The notes under the pieces were generated by a model. That model was not told the origin of the DNA, searched no databases, and worked only from the letters and a program-made list of their open reading frames with translations. A program made the position numbers and the translations under genes. Positions 9,804 to 19,568 of a DNA stretch of 64,000 nt are shown here, one piece after another. This DNA is from Marinifilum sp. D714 (GTDB lineage: Bacteria; Bacteroidota; Bacteroidia; Bacteroidales; Marinifilaceae): positions 372,001 through 436,000 of the forward strand of contig NZ_JALPNU010000001.1 in assembly GCF_030851345.1 (NCBI RefSeq), given 5' to 3'. Positions within the stretch are counted from its first letter, which is position 1; the number at the start of each line of letters is the position of its first letter.

Positions 9804-9811
9804 TATATTTG
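9804..9811 (+). promoter_or_regulatory. TANNTTTG promoter element of the OsmC-family gene
   Basis: TATATTTG lies 39 bases before the ATG at 9850 and matches the Bacteroidota -7 consensus TANNTTTG. No clear -33 element was seen, and the surrounding TATATA sequence makes chance matches more likely. Confidence 0.45.
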
Positions 9812-9849
9812 CCAACTGAAATTCAAAAAACATTAGAAAATATTATCAT

Positions 9850-10263
9850 ATGAAAGCAACAACTACCTGGACAAAAGGAATGTCATCGGTAATTACAGAC
9901 AACAGAGGTCATGAAATCACAATTGATTTACCAGAAGCTAAAGGCGGTGAAGACTTAGGTGCAACAGCATTCGAAGTGTGTTTGATGAGCTATTCTGGTT
10001 GTGTAAACACAATCTTTAACCTTGTAGCCAAGAAAATGCGCATTGAATTTGAAGCATTGGTAGTAGATACCATCGGTTCACAAAAAGATGGAGCTCCAAC
10101 TTTTACTGATGTTGAAGTTGAGTTAAAAATTGATTCTGAAGCTAGCGACGAGAAAATTGAAAAATGCCTTCAGCAAACTTTAAAAATGTGTCCTGTAGGA
10201 GTTCTATTCCATCAAGCAGGTGTAAACACTACTTATAAAATTGAAAAAATGCAGAACGCATAA
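9850..10263 (+). CDS. OsmC/Ohr family protein
   Basis: Encodes 137 residues of the OsmC/Ohr fold. Family members reduce organic hydroperoxides with a cysteine pair. Both conserved cysteines are present, one in MSYSGCVNTIFN and one in LKMCPVGVLF. The variant, with SGC instead of the Ohr/OsmC active-site patterns, is closer to the YhfA-like subgroup, whose substrate is not established. It is a single gene with its own promoter-like element and a strong terminator at 10291. A role in thiol or peroxide stress is inferred from the family only. Confidence 0.85.
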   Translation: MKATTTWTKGMSSVITDNRGHEITIDLPEAKGGEDLGATAFEVCLMSYSGCVNTIFNLVAKKMRIEFEALVVDTIGSQKDGAPTFTDVEVELKIDSEASDEKIEKCLQQTLKMCPVGVLFHQAGVNTTYKIEKMQNA

Positions 10264-10290
10264 GCACAGTCTGTATCACAATATTTTTGT

Positions 10291-10318
10291 ATCCCTTGCC
10301 ATTGGTGAGGGATTTTTT
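10291..10318 (+). terminator. Terminator of the OsmC-family gene
   Basis: ATCCCT (10291-10296) pairs with AGGGAT (10308-10313), with inner CC/GG pairs, followed by seven T. Confidence 0.75.
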
Positions 10319-10485
10319 TATTCCATATAATTAATACCAATTATTCACTACCTGTACAAAACAAGCTTATTTCCATTTCTAAAATCAAGTCATTAACAAA
10401 TCTTTAACTATTTCATGATCAATACCATTAAAGGAGAGTGGAAATAAAAGACTATTTTGTGTTTTATTTTTTAAAGTTTTATATC

Positions 10486-11067
10486 ATGAAAAGAATAATA
10501 GGATTATTAATACTACTGGTTAGTCTTAACGGCTATGCACAAAGAGAAACAAGTGCAATTAAACTTGGAGATAAAGCACCTATGTTTGAAGCCAAAGATC
10601 AAAATGGAAATCTTGTTAAAAGTTCCGACATTTTGAAAAATGAACAACTGATCGTTGTGTTTTATCGTGGTGAGTGGTGTCCATACTGCAACAAACACCT
10701 TTCACACCTACAGGAAAATGTTGATAATTTTAAGAAAGCTGGCGCTCAATTGGTAGCGGTTTCACCTGAAATTCCGGTTAATGTAGATAAAACCATTGAA
10801 AAAACAAATGCTGAATATCCAGTATTGTTTGATGAAAACAGCAAAATCATGAAAAAATTTGGTGTTGAATTCATGCTACCGGAACACTTGCAAAAAAGAT
10901 ATAAGAACTATGGTGTAGATCTTAGCGTTTCGAATGGTAATAATGACCAGTTATTGCCTGTACCTGCAACCTATATCATAGGAAAAGATGGTAAGGTGAA
11001 GTATGTTCAATATGATCCTGATTACAAAAAAAGATCAAATGCCAAAGATATATTGCAGCATTTGTAA
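10486..11067 (+). CDS. Exported peroxiredoxin/thioredoxin-like (AhpC-TSA) protein
   Basis: Encodes 193 residues from the ATG at 10486. An in-frame ATG 16 codons earlier (10438) would put polar residues before the signal peptide, so the later start MKRIIGLLILLVSLNGYAQ is preferred; it makes a clear signal peptide with cleavage after AQ. The mature part has the redoxin fold with YRGEWCPYCNKHL, a CxxC motif, and VPATYIIGKDGKVKYVQYD near the end. It likely acts in the periplasm as a thiol peroxidase or disulfide reductase; the exact partner is unknown. A hairpin follows the stop codon. Confidence 0.8.
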   Translation: MKRIIGLLILLVSLNGYAQRETSAIKLGDKAPMFEAKDQNGNLVKSSDILKNEQLIVVFYRGEWCPYCNKHLSHLQENVDNFKKAGAQLVAVSPEIPVNVDKTIEKTNAEYPVLFDENSKIMKKFGVEFMLPEHLQKRYKNYGVDLSVSNGNNDQLLPVPATYIIGKDGKVKYVQYDPDYKKRSNAKDILQHL

Positions 11068-11075
11068 ACAAGATT

Positions 11076-11099
11076 GGGGCTGCATTTCTAAACAGCCCC
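11076..11099. terminator. Bidirectional terminator between convergent genes
   Basis: GGGGCTG (11076-11082) pairs with CAGCCCC (11093-11099) between the redoxin gene and the GH47 gene, which converge here. The T-rich tails are weak on both sides. Confidence 0.5.
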
Positions 11100-11123
11100 A
11101 AATGAAAATCTAATTTCAAAATT

Positions 11124-12554
11124 TTATTCCAATCCCAGGTTCTTCTTCACCTTCTCAGGTTCAAAGGATTTTTTTGGAAATGGATGCGCTTCGGTATTAA
11201 AAACATAGTTATCCAAATTAAACTCTCCTGTTTCTTTGGTAAATGTTAGATACAGATATTTAAATGTTTCTGCAAAAAAGAATGTTGGCATGTAATCTTT
11301 TTTCTTCATGGTTCTAACATCTTCAACCGACGAGAATGCAATTTCAGTTTTACAGTATTTTTTAATATCTGACCAATACTTCTCCGCCATATCGTAATAT
11401 TTTTGCTTCCTGGTAATGTGGTACAAGTAATAAGCCGATTCGATTATTTCAGGATTCAAATCATAAACAGGATAGGTTGGCTCGTTATCTTTATAATCGT
11501 AAATCATTGGCTCCAATCCATACTTATTCCATAGGTTGTTCCATGTATCCTGAGTTTTTTCAGCTCTTCTTAAATCCCCATCCAATGCAAGAATCGATTG
11601 GAAGAATGCATCGTAAAGAGTTACTACACTAGCAAACTGACGACCTGAATGTGGATCGATACAATCACGCTCGGCGGTATGCATATTCACACGACCATAC
11701 CATAAACTCTTCTCATCTTCTTCTGCAACATATTTGTTAATGGCTTCAATGCTTACATCCCACATTTTCTGTGAATCCTTATCACCAAACAATAACATAC
11801 TTTTGTACAAGTACTCATAGTATGAATCAGCTCCTGCACAAATATGCGAATGATCGTTTAACCATTCTCCTGTTTCAACATCAATTAAATCGGCAACCAA
11901 ATTAAGCTCTGATCTTCTTTCCCATATGGCCATATTGGCCTTCTTGGCAGTTTGATAGTAAACAGGATTGCCTGTATAGTAACTCAAAATCCCTAGCTCG
12001 AACATATACGAAGCAGCTTCGGCCAAATTGATTTTCGTTCCTTTGGTTTCGCCGGTTTTCAGATTTACCCAATAGTAAGGCAAACCGGTTGGTGAATCAA
12101 ATGCTTTCAACATTCTTTTCCCAAAATCCTCTGCTTTCAACAAAATTTTAGGATCGTAAGTGTACTCATACATGGCAAGCAATCCTCCCATGATTCTAAT
12201 GTTCACCTCAAAAGTTTTCACGAACAAATCCTTATCCCAACTAATCGAATCAATCACATAATCTTCAACCTCTTTTGCTTGTTCTTCAAGGCCCATAACT
12301 TTCATGGTACTATAGGCATCAATTGGGGAAATATGCAATGATTCTTCATACCAATCCTGATATGATTTAGACAATGGCAACAACACATCATGTCCCCATG
12401 CATACTTTTTATAAGCATCCCAGGTACGCACAAATTCTTTTTTCACGTCCTCGGCCAGAGGACTAATTTTCACTGGCTCCTTTTTGCTTTGCTTAGGTTG
12501 ACATGCAACAAAGACAAGAGCAAAAACAAGCAACAAATAATTTCGTTTTTTCAT
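11124..12554 (-). CDS. GH47 family alpha-1,2-mannosidase lipoprotein
   Basis: Encodes 476 residues. The N terminus MKKRNYLLLVFALVFVAC is a lipoprotein signal with the acylated cysteine at about residue 18. The rest matches glycoside hydrolase family 47 (class I alpha-mannosidases, an alpha/alpha-barrel): ADSYYEYLYK, LPYYWVNLKTG, ESAYYLYHITR and the C-terminal FNTEAHPFP, in which Thr and Glu hold the catalytic Ca2+ in known members. GH47 enzymes remove alpha-1,2-mannose from high-mannose N-glycans by inversion. It lies 134 bases downstream of the GH92 gene on the same strand, so the two probably form an operon. GH47 is mainly eukaryotic and less common in bacteria. Confidence 0.87.
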   Translation of the reverse strand: MKKRNYLLLVFALVFVACQPKQSKKEPVKISPLAEDVKKEFVRTWDAYKKYAWGHDVLLPLSKSYQDWYEESLHISPIDAYSTMKVMGLEEQAKEVEDYVIDSISWDKDLFVKTFEVNIRIMGGLLAMYEYTYDPKILLKAEDFGKRMLKAFDSPTGLPYYWVNLKTGETKGTKINLAEAASYMFELGILSYYTGNPVYYQTAKKANMAIWERRSELNLVADLIDVETGEWLNDHSHICAGADSYYEYLYKSMLLFGDKDSQKMWDVSIEAINKYVAEEDEKSLWYGRVNMHTAERDCIDPHSGRQFASVVTLYDAFFQSILALDGDLRRAEKTQDTWNNLWNKYGLEPMIYDYKDNEPTYPVYDLNPEIIESAYYLYHITRKQKYYDMAEKYWSDIKKYCKTEIAFSSVEDVRTMKKKDYMPTFFFAETFKYLYLTFTKETGEFNLDNYVFNTEAHPFPKKSFEPEKVKKNLGLE

Positions 12555-12688
12555 GATATACAGGTTTTCTTTATTCGGAGGCTTTGAACCTCGTTTTCTT
12601 AATTTAGGAATAAAGTAAAACCGAGTCGATTAAGTCTGATTTAATTCCTGATTAATACTGTAAAAAACTGGTTAATCCATAAAAAAAA

Positions 12689-15600
12689 TTAATTGATTAG
12701 AATTTCATCAACAAAAATCCAATGCTTTCTGCCTCCTGCCATGTGCCAATCTGGTATTGGTCCATTTTTGAATGTTATTCTTAAGTAACGGCAATTAACC
12801 GATGGAAATTCAATGGCAGGTCTTGTTACATATCTGCGCTCATCTTTTGGTGATTCCATACTTATGGTTTTTACCAGTCGGTAGTTCTTTTGATCATTTG
12901 AAACATATACCTCGATTTCATCCGGATTAAAGATCCATGCCCCGGGATAGATTAGAATTCCAGGTTTCATTTCACAAATGGTTCTTGATTCCCCCAGATC
13001 AATATCAACATTTAGATCTTTCAAGTCTATACCTGTCCAAAATCCATCATTAAAGGTTGTTGAGCCAAAACCGCCATCTATGAGTTGAGCCCCTGATTTT
13101 TCACCATAACCAATATCTTTGCCTTCAACCTTAACTTTTGGATAGCCTGTTTGGGAGTTAAATGGAATTCCTTTTAGGTAATGCAATTGCAAACTTCCAC
13201 TCTCCTTCAGCCCAGCTTTGAATGCCTTAGCATGAATGGTAGCATCCTTACTAATCACTATTGGATTCTTATATTTTTTAGAATTTGTGTTGGGTTCAGA
13301 ACCGTCCATTGTATATCTGATTTCGGCCCCATTTGTACCACAAAGCAATTCGACCATTTTACTCTCCTCAAAACTAAAAGCGATATCATTGACGTAAGGC
13401 ATTAGAACCTGCTTTTCTTCGTGCAACTTGTAAACTTCTGAGGCTTTCATACCGTTTAGTTTATTCAAATCAGCTTTTGAATTCCCCCATGATTTATTCG
13501 GTTTGCTGCCCATTTCGAAAACCAGTTCCCCTCCATGTTTAATTTGATCGTAAGTAATAAATGGTTTGGTAAATTCTTTTCCATTTAGTTTTGCCGATTG
13601 GATGTAAATGTTCTTTTCAGAATTGTTATTGGCAACAACGGTAAATACTTTACCATTCTCAAGATTAATACTTGCTTTTTGATAGGCAGGAGAGCCAATT
13701 TGATACTGGTTACTACCTGGACAAACAGGATAAAATCCCAAAGCCCCAAAAATATACCAGGATGACATTTGACCCAAATCATCATTATTATCCAGTCCTG
13801 CAGGATGATCGTGATAAAAGCGAGGAAGAATTTCTCTTACCAACTTCTGAGTTTTCCATGGCTGACCTGCATAAACATACAGGTAAGGCACCTGATGGGA
13901 TGGTTCATCTCCATGACCATATTTTCCAATAAAACCGGAAATATCCACATGCTGTGAGCCTCCAATTTCAGAATCATCAGCAAAGATTTCATCCAGCCAG
14001 GATGCAAACTCCTCCCTACCTCCGTGCAATTGCATTAGGTAAGCCATATCGTGAGGAACATAAGAAGAGTATCCCCAAATGTTACCCGACACATAATTCT
14101 TCACCAATCCATCCCACTTGCTTTTGTCCACATTCACCAATTTACCATTCTGCAGTTTAGGCAAAAGGTAGCCTGATTTTTCATCAAACAAATTACGATA
14201 CCCTTTTGACCTTTGTTGGAATAAATAGGCATCATCCTTCTTTCCAAGCTTTTGAGCAACCTGACTCAAACACCAATCATAGTAATTGTACTCAGTTGTT
14301 TTCGAAACAGAACTTCCAATTTCACCTGGAACAAAATCCATATCGACATAAAAGTTCATTCCATTTACATCGTAACTATTACTATGCTTTTCCAAGTTAA
14401 AAGCTGCTGCTTTCATCGCATCATAGGCAGTCTGATTGTCGATTCCCTCAATATCTTTCAATATGGCATCAGCCATTACGGAAACCGTACTGTATCCAAT
14501 CATACAAACATTATCGTGTCCCAAACATTCCCATACTGGCAAACCAACTTTTGAATCGGAGTATCTTGATGAAAGCGAGTTCACAAAATCAACGGTTTTC
14601 TCTTGCTCCACAATTGCCATTAAAGGATGAACAGCACGGTAGGTATCCCAAGTAGAAAAGTTACTGTATTGATTAAAATCGGAATGATATTTTTTCCCTT
14701 CCACCATATATTCTCCGGTAACATCCGAAATCAAGTTTGGTGATATCATGGAATGATAAAGAGCGGTGTAGAAATTTCTTTTGTCTGATAGTTTATCCGT
14801 TTCGATATGAAACTTGTTCATTTTGTTTTCCCAAAGTTTCTGAGCTTTGCCTAATACCTGATCAAATGAAACCTCTTTTGCTTCAGCTTCGAAATTGGCT
14901 TTGGCTCCTTCATAACTCACATGCGAAAGTGCCACCTTAACTTCAACGCTTTCACCTGAATTCACATCAAAACTAACGAAACCTTTCACTCTTTTGGCTG
15001 TTGCTTTCTTTGTATCTGCCTGAATTTTATCATCAATGGCAACACCACTTTGTTCGAATGATTTGGAAAATTTGGCATAGAAATACACTCTTCTATCTCC
15101 TCCTTCACCATTACAATGTTTCCAACCTCTTATTTCAGTATCTGATAAGATTTCAATTTCTGTTGCCTGAACATTTTCCATGATATTGTGAGTAGGATCA
15201 AGAATTACATTTCCTTGCCCGGCAGTATTGAAAGTATATCTGTGAAACCCAACTCTGGGCGTACAAGTCAATTCAACTTTTACATCGTAATCATCCAAAA
15301 CAACTGCATAATAACCTGCAGAAGCTTTCTCTTTTTCATGAGAAAATCTTGAGCGAAATCCACTTTCTGGATTTTCTTCTGTACCCGCTTGAATCTTTGT
15401 TTCACCAAGAGTTGGCATCAACAAAATATCGCCTAAGCCAGCCAAACCAGCTCCACTAATATGGGTATGTGCAAACCCTTTTAATATGGAATCGCTATAG
15501 TGATAACCCGAACACCAATCCCAAGCCTTGAAGTCATTACTGGGACTTAGCTGTACCATACCAAAAGGTAAAGTTGCCCCTGGAAATGTGTGGGCATGAC

Positions 15601-15706
15601 CATCGGTTCCGATCATGGGATCGACATACTGAATGAGTTGTTTGTTATCCGCAAAAAGTCTAGATGTAATAAACAACAAAAGGAATATTTGAATTAATTT
15701 CTTCAT
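12689..15706 (-). CDS. GH92 family alpha-mannosidase with C-terminal accessory domains
   Basis: Encodes 1005 residues with a signal peptide MKKLIQIFLLLFITSRLFA. The GH92 signatures are clear: MIGTDGHAHTFPGATLPFGMVQLSP and GFAHTHISGAGLAGLGDILLMP at the N terminus, GDEPSHQVPYLY and NDDLGQMSSWYIFGALGFYPVCPG in the catalytic domain, with Glu and Asp positions conserved. GH92 enzymes are Ca2+-dependent inverting exo-alpha-mannosidases. After about residue 770 there is a chitobiase C-terminal-like domain (TMDGSEPNTNSKKYKNPI...IHAKAFK) and then a discoidin-like sugar-binding domain with IDGGFGSTTFNDGFWTG. Neighbouring GH47 suggests a mannan or N-glycan trimming pair. No SusC/SusD or regulator is adjacent. 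Confidence 0.95.
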   Translation of the reverse strand: MKKLIQIFLLLFITSRLFADNKQLIQYVDPMIGTDGHAHTFPGATLPFGMVQLSPSNDFKAWDWCSGYHYSDSILKGFAHTHISGAGLAGLGDILLMPTLGETKIQAGTEENPESGFRSRFSHEKEKASAGYYAVVLDDYDVKVELTCTPRVGFHRYTFNTAGQGNVILDPTHNIMENVQATEIEILSDTEIRGWKHCNGEGGDRRVYFYAKFSKSFEQSGVAIDDKIQADTKKATAKRVKGFVSFDVNSGESVEVKVALSHVSYEGAKANFEAEAKEVSFDQVLGKAQKLWENKMNKFHIETDKLSDKRNFYTALYHSMISPNLISDVTGEYMVEGKKYHSDFNQYSNFSTWDTYRAVHPLMAIVEQEKTVDFVNSLSSRYSDSKVGLPVWECLGHDNVCMIGYSTVSVMADAILKDIEGIDNQTAYDAMKAAAFNLEKHSNSYDVNGMNFYVDMDFVPGEIGSSVSKTTEYNYYDWCLSQVAQKLGKKDDAYLFQQRSKGYRNLFDEKSGYLLPKLQNGKLVNVDKSKWDGLVKNYVSGNIWGYSSYVPHDMAYLMQLHGGREEFASWLDEIFADDSEIGGSQHVDISGFIGKYGHGDEPSHQVPYLYVYAGQPWKTQKLVREILPRFYHDHPAGLDNNDDLGQMSSWYIFGALGFYPVCPGSNQYQIGSPAYQKASINLENGKVFTVVANNNSEKNIYIQSAKLNGKEFTKPFITYDQIKHGGELVFEMGSKPNKSWGNSKADLNKLNGMKASEVYKLHEEKQVLMPYVNDIAFSFEESKMVELLCGTNGAEIRYTMDGSEPNTNSKKYKNPIVISKDATIHAKAFKAGLKESGSLQLHYLKGIPFNSQTGYPKVKVEGKDIGYGEKSGAQLIDGGFGSTTFNDGFWTGIDLKDLNVDIDLGESRTICEMKPGILIYPGAWIFNPDEIEVYVSNDQKNYRLVKTISMESPKDERRYVTRPAIEFPSVNCRYLRITFKNGPIPDWHMAGGRKHWIFVDEILIN

Positions 15707-15808
15707 GAATAAATTGCTTTAGGATACAATACCTTTACATATCCTGCAAATAAAATCCTGCATGGTTAAGATTTTGATTAATTCATGATTAATCCCCCAT
15801 ATATTTCA

Positions 15809-18800
15809 TTATTTCTGACGTTTTCTTCTAATTCTGATATCTCCTTCAGGCAATATGGTCACCCATAAAATTTCAATCAGAAGTAGGAATCTACGAAGTA
15901 CATCAAAGTACAATGAGAAATAGAAAATGATACTTGTTAACCAAATGATTATCACATTAAACCAAAATGTATCAATCAAATAGTTGCCAAGTCGCTTTTG
16001 CGAGGCGAATAAATGAGCTCGTCCATTCTGACTAATTGGTGTTTGAAAAACAGGATCTTTTAGTTGAATAAATTCATCTTTATACCTTATCAACTTATTA
16101 ATTTCTCTTCTGTTTGTTACAATTTGCTCAATCGCCTCGTTGTGATGGGTATTTTTGTATTCAATAATTTTCTTTCTGTCGCCAAGTTCATCAATAATCT
16201 CTTCGTAAACCTGGTCTCTAAGCTTCGATTGTTCTTTGTATTCCTTCCAACCAGCTTGCTTTACATGCTCAAGCCAAATTTGCACTCTTTCTGATGAGTC
16301 TCGCAAAACTTGCTTCGATACTTCCAATTCATCTGGAAAAGTATATATATCCGAAAGCTTCAACAGTTCGTTTTTAAATACTCGATAGTGTTTATCATTA
16401 TTTTCTTTCAACCATGACTTATAGCTTTGCTGCATGGCAGGAATCAAAAATGATGAGCGAAAAGACGATTCACTCATTGCTTTCTCGTATGGGAAAAACT
16501 GCTTCTCAAATTCATTATTCTTAAATTGCTCAACCACCAAAGCCTCATATGCCCATCGCGAAGTCATCAAATCTCCAACGATTGGAACATACTTTTGTGT
16601 TGTAATGGCAGGATGCAATTTGTTAAAGTTCACAATTACTCCTGAGAACAATAGTTGTGGAACTAAAATAAAAGGTATGGATACATAAACAGCCACAACA
16701 GTATTCAATCCTGCTGACAGGTTTAAGCCGATTAAATTGGCACATGCCGAAGCTGTATACAAGATTAACCAATACTCCCAGGTTAAGCCTTTAATCTCCA
16801 AAATATAGGTGGCAAGAACAACAAATAAAAAACTCTGTATGGCCGAAATAATCAACATGATAATGACCTTGGAGTTCAGATAGCTCCATCGACTCAAATT
16901 CAAAAACTTCTCACGCTTCATCATTCTTCGGTCGTGAAGAATTTCTTCTGCCGAAATAATCAAACCAAGGAATAAGGCAACAACAACTGCCATAAAAATA
17001 AAAGAGGGAATATTTTCATTCTTGGCAAATATATAGTCCAAATGATGAGATTCAGAACCGCTAATGTACTTGGTAAAATATCCCAAAATAATGGCTAAAA
17101 GTGGTGCCTCCAACAAGGTAATCAGCATGTACTGCCTATTACTAAGTTTCGCTTTAAAATCTCTTGAAAGATAAATTTTCAATTGCTCCCAACGCTTTGG
17201 AATACTAAAATAGTTCTTGGGAATCAGTTTTTTTCTACGAGGTTTATGTACCCTGTTTTTCTTCTCAATATTCTCCTTATAGAGTTCATACCAATCATCA
17301 GAACTTCTTTTGCGCTTACGAATTTGCTTGCCATATTCGTTCATCATCCTGGCTTCAACAATTCGCAAAATTTGTTCAGAGTTTACATTACCACAGGTTA
17401 AGCACTCACTTTCATCAGCTTTAACGTAAAGCGATTGGGTTTTAAAATAAACCACAGCATCAATAGGATTTCCAAAATAAATTACCTTTCCTCCCTGGTC
17501 CATCATGATTAGCTTATCCAAAAGCTTAAAAATATCAGACGAAGGTTGATGAATGTTACAAATTACCAATTTGCCTTTTAAAACCTGACGTTTTAGAAGG
17601 AGCATTACCTTTTCTGAATCCATGCTCGATAAACCTGAGGTAGGTTCATCAACAAAGAGTACCGAAGGCTCACGCATTAACTCCAATGCAATATTTAATC
17701 GCTTTCTCTGTCCTCCACTTAGAACTTTATTTATCGGATCACCAACCTTTAAATCCCTGGCTTCTACCAAATCAAAATCCTCAATGGTTTTGTCAATGAT
17801 TTCCTCGATTTTCTCATCCGAGGTGCCATCAAAACAAAGTTTGGCATTAAAGTACAAGTTTTCGTACACCGTTAATTCCTCAACTAATAAGTCATCCTGA
17901 GGAACATACCCAATAACTCCTTCAAGTTTATCTTTATCCAAATGAAGATCATAACCATTGATATAGATATTTCCCTGACGCAGGGATAAATTCCCATTTA
18001 ATACATTTAGCAAAGTTGATTTTCCGGTACCACTGCCGCCCATCACGCCTACCAATTGTCCGGAATTCATTTCCAAACTAACAGGATGAATCCCATTATT
18101 AGAACCAGGGAACTTAAACTCTATATTTTTCGCAATAAACTGAAGATCAGATAAATTTTTCTTCTCGATAAAAATGGAAGAAATCTGGGAGTAATAAATC
18201 GGGTCAATTCTATGACTTCGAATAACCGAACCATAGGATAGAATGTAAGCCCTATCAACCTTAATATTGTGTCCGTTCAAAAAAAGGTTATACTCTCCAA
18301 AATATTTCATCAGGAAGGTATTGGTGCTTTCCAGATGCAAAACAAAAATTCTTCCTCGAAGTTTCTCACTCCGAATATGTTTCACCACCTCATGCGACCA
18401 CTCTTCATTATTATCAATTAATAAAAGATGCTCGTTAAATGGTATAGAAAGTTCATCACCAATCAGAAATTGGCGACCTAATTCAAATTCTTTTTTGGGA
18501 ATATTAAAGGTTTTTGAAACGGTTTTTACCAAATCCAATTCATCGTGGCCCGTATATTCCGTCTCATCAATAAATTCAAGCAATTGAAGCATGATCCATA
18601 CCTTCTGCTCCTGCTCTACTTCCTCCACCAATTTTTCACAAACATTTTTTACCTGAGGATGCTTGTTTACAAAACAAACCTCTCCCGTCTCATCGCAATG
18701 AGAATCTTTTAAGTATCGCTCAAAATCCTGAAGATACTTCTCAGTCCACTCCTTACTAAACTGTTTCTGAAGCCATACTTCCACAACATCTCGTGCTGCT

Positions 18801-18877
18801 GTTTCGAATCCCAACTTTTGCTCATCAACAATAATGGCAAAAAGTCTCATTAAGGCTTTCAGTAATGATTCATTCAT
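15809..18877 (-). CDS. ABCG-like ABC transporter with TerB-like and FHA-like N-terminal regions
   Basis: Encodes 1022 residues, exactly the length of its paralogue at 39019-42087. Residues about 1-140 are helical and resemble TerB-like domains; about 150-240 look FHA-like (NLFLNGHNIKVDRAYILSYGSVIR). The ABC domain follows, with Walker A GGSGTGKST near 280, signature LSGGQRKR, and LFVDEPTSGLSSMDS. After it comes a conserved cysteine motif ESECLTCGNVN, then a six-helix ABC2-type membrane domain. A large hydrophilic insert of roughly 200 residues lies before the last membrane segments. ABC-TM order is as in ABCG half transporters. Substrate unknown. It is a single gene next to the small-RNA cluster. 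Confidence 0.82.
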   Translation of the reverse strand: MNESLLKALMRLFAIIVDEQKLGFETAARDVVEVWLQKQFSKEWTEKYLQDFERYLKDSHCDETGEVCFVNKHPQVKNVCEKLVEEVEQEQKVWIMLQLLEFIDETEYTGHDELDLVKTVSKTFNIPKKEFELGRQFLIGDELSIPFNEHLLLIDNNEEWSHEVVKHIRSEKLRGRIFVLHLESTNTFLMKYFGEYNLFLNGHNIKVDRAYILSYGSVIRSHRIDPIYYSQISSIFIEKKNLSDLQFIAKNIEFKFPGSNNGIHPVSLEMNSGQLVGVMGGSGTGKSTLLNVLNGNLSLRQGNIYINGYDLHLDKDKLEGVIGYVPQDDLLVEELTVYENLYFNAKLCFDGTSDEKIEEIIDKTIEDFDLVEARDLKVGDPINKVLSGGQRKRLNIALELMREPSVLFVDEPTSGLSSMDSEKVMLLLKRQVLKGKLVICNIHQPSSDIFKLLDKLIMMDQGGKVIYFGNPIDAVVYFKTQSLYVKADESECLTCGNVNSEQILRIVEARMMNEYGKQIRKRKRSSDDWYELYKENIEKKNRVHKPRRKKLIPKNYFSIPKRWEQLKIYLSRDFKAKLSNRQYMLITLLEAPLLAIILGYFTKYISGSESHHLDYIFAKNENIPSFIFMAVVVALFLGLIISAEEILHDRRMMKREKFLNLSRWSYLNSKVIIMLIISAIQSFLFVVLATYILEIKGLTWEYWLILYTASACANLIGLNLSAGLNTVVAVYVSIPFILVPQLLFSGVIVNFNKLHPAITTQKYVPIVGDLMTSRWAYEALVVEQFKNNEFEKQFFPYEKAMSESSFRSSFLIPAMQQSYKSWLKENNDKHYRVFKNELLKLSDIYTFPDELEVSKQVLRDSSERVQIWLEHVKQAGWKEYKEQSKLRDQVYEEIIDELGDRKKIIEYKNTHHNEAIEQIVTNRREINKLIRYKDEFIQLKDPVFQTPISQNGRAHLFASQKRLGNYLIDTFWFNVIIIWLTSIIFYFSLYFDVLRRFLLLIEILWVTILPEGDIRIRRKRQK

Positions 18878-19249
18878 AGTCTAGGTTTGGAATTGATTTG
18901 ATTTTGACAAGGCCTAATTTAGATAAATAATACCGATTATTCAATGAGATCAGAGCCAAGTTCACTATTTTCCTTGGCACTTTTCATTGATATATCGGCA
19001 TTATACTGAGTGTCAATTACTGTGGTATAAAATGAGCTATGGAAACTCCTATTTTAAAGAGATATTTACCATTATCTAAAGAAATCATTTAAAACTCTAA
19101 GTTTCAATGGATTTTTTTTTAACCTTAAATTCGTTGAATCCCTCATAAATAAAGACCTGCAGCTCTCTATTGAGCAGCCATCTGTTTGAATATCAAACTC
19201 CTTTAAGGTTTTTTAACACTTATTCTCAGGTCTTAACCAATTCTTGCCA
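18878..19249. other. Gene-free region upstream of the small-RNA cluster
   Basis: About 370 bases with no supported gene. It holds a small hairpin with arms GCCAAG (18955-18960) and CTTGGC (18973-18978), a second possible one with GCTC (19162-19165) and GAGC (19172-19175), and must hold the promoter of the leftward ABC transporter gene, which I could not identify. Confidence 0.5.
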
Positions 19250-19257
19250 TACCTTTG
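19250..19257 (+). promoter_or_regulatory. Promoter element of small-RNA unit 1
   Basis: TACCTTTG matches TANNTTTG and lies 76 bases before the terminator stem of unit 1, the same spacing as in units 2 and 3. Confidence 0.6.
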
Positions 19258-19263
19258 TAATGT

Positions 19264-19357
19264 ACTATTAAAAGATAGTATTTTCATAGATTAAAGATTT
19301 AGGTTAGTAATTAGTGGTTAGAGAGAATCCCGGACGCCCGTTCGGGATTTTTCTTTT
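19264..19357 (+). ncRNA. Small-RNA candidate, unit 1 of 3
   Basis: Transcription from the TACCTTTG element would start near 19264 and end after the hairpin at 19326-19349 (arms AATCCCGGAC / GTTCGGGATT, loop GCCC) with its T-rich tail, giving an RNA of about 90 bases. Between them lie TTTTCATAGATTA, GATTTAGGTTAGTAATTAG and TGGTTAGAG, which recur almost unchanged in units 2 and 3. There is no ATG, and the stretch is full of stop codons, so it is not a leader peptide. Role unknown. Confidence 0.6.
19326..19357 (+). terminator. Terminator of small-RNA unit 1
   Basis: Ten-base stem AATCCCGGAC / GTTCGGGATT (one G-U pair) with a four-base loop, followed by TTTCTTTT. Confidence 0.75.
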
Positions 19358-19554
19358 GTATATCCACCAACAAATCCTTCCAAGAATAAGATTTAAACCG
19401 ATTATTAATTTATAAAAGTCATTAGTCCTTTTTACTCCCAATGGATAACTGATGATATCTCGACATTTAAGTATTCTCCTATAGCTCACACTGAAATTTA
19501 AACGACATTATATTTATTTAACATTTGTTCAGTTCGCTTAACGCTTTAACCAAC

Positions 19555-19562
19555 TACATTTG
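19555..19562 (+). promoter_or_regulatory. Promoter element of small-RNA unit 2
   Basis: TACATTTG matches TANNTTTG, 74 bases before the terminator stem of unit 2. Confidence 0.6.
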
Positions 19563-19568
19563 AATCAT

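Noticed and set aside
13672-13932. Plus-strand frames of 60-100 codons opposite the GH92 gene (several between 13181 and 15183).
   Set aside because: They are antisense shadows of a well-supported glycoside hydrolase, with no start signals or motifs.
19304-19489. A 61-codon minus-strand frame across small-RNA unit 1.
   Set aside because: It runs through the terminator hairpin and the conserved RNA core; the protein has no recognisable feature.
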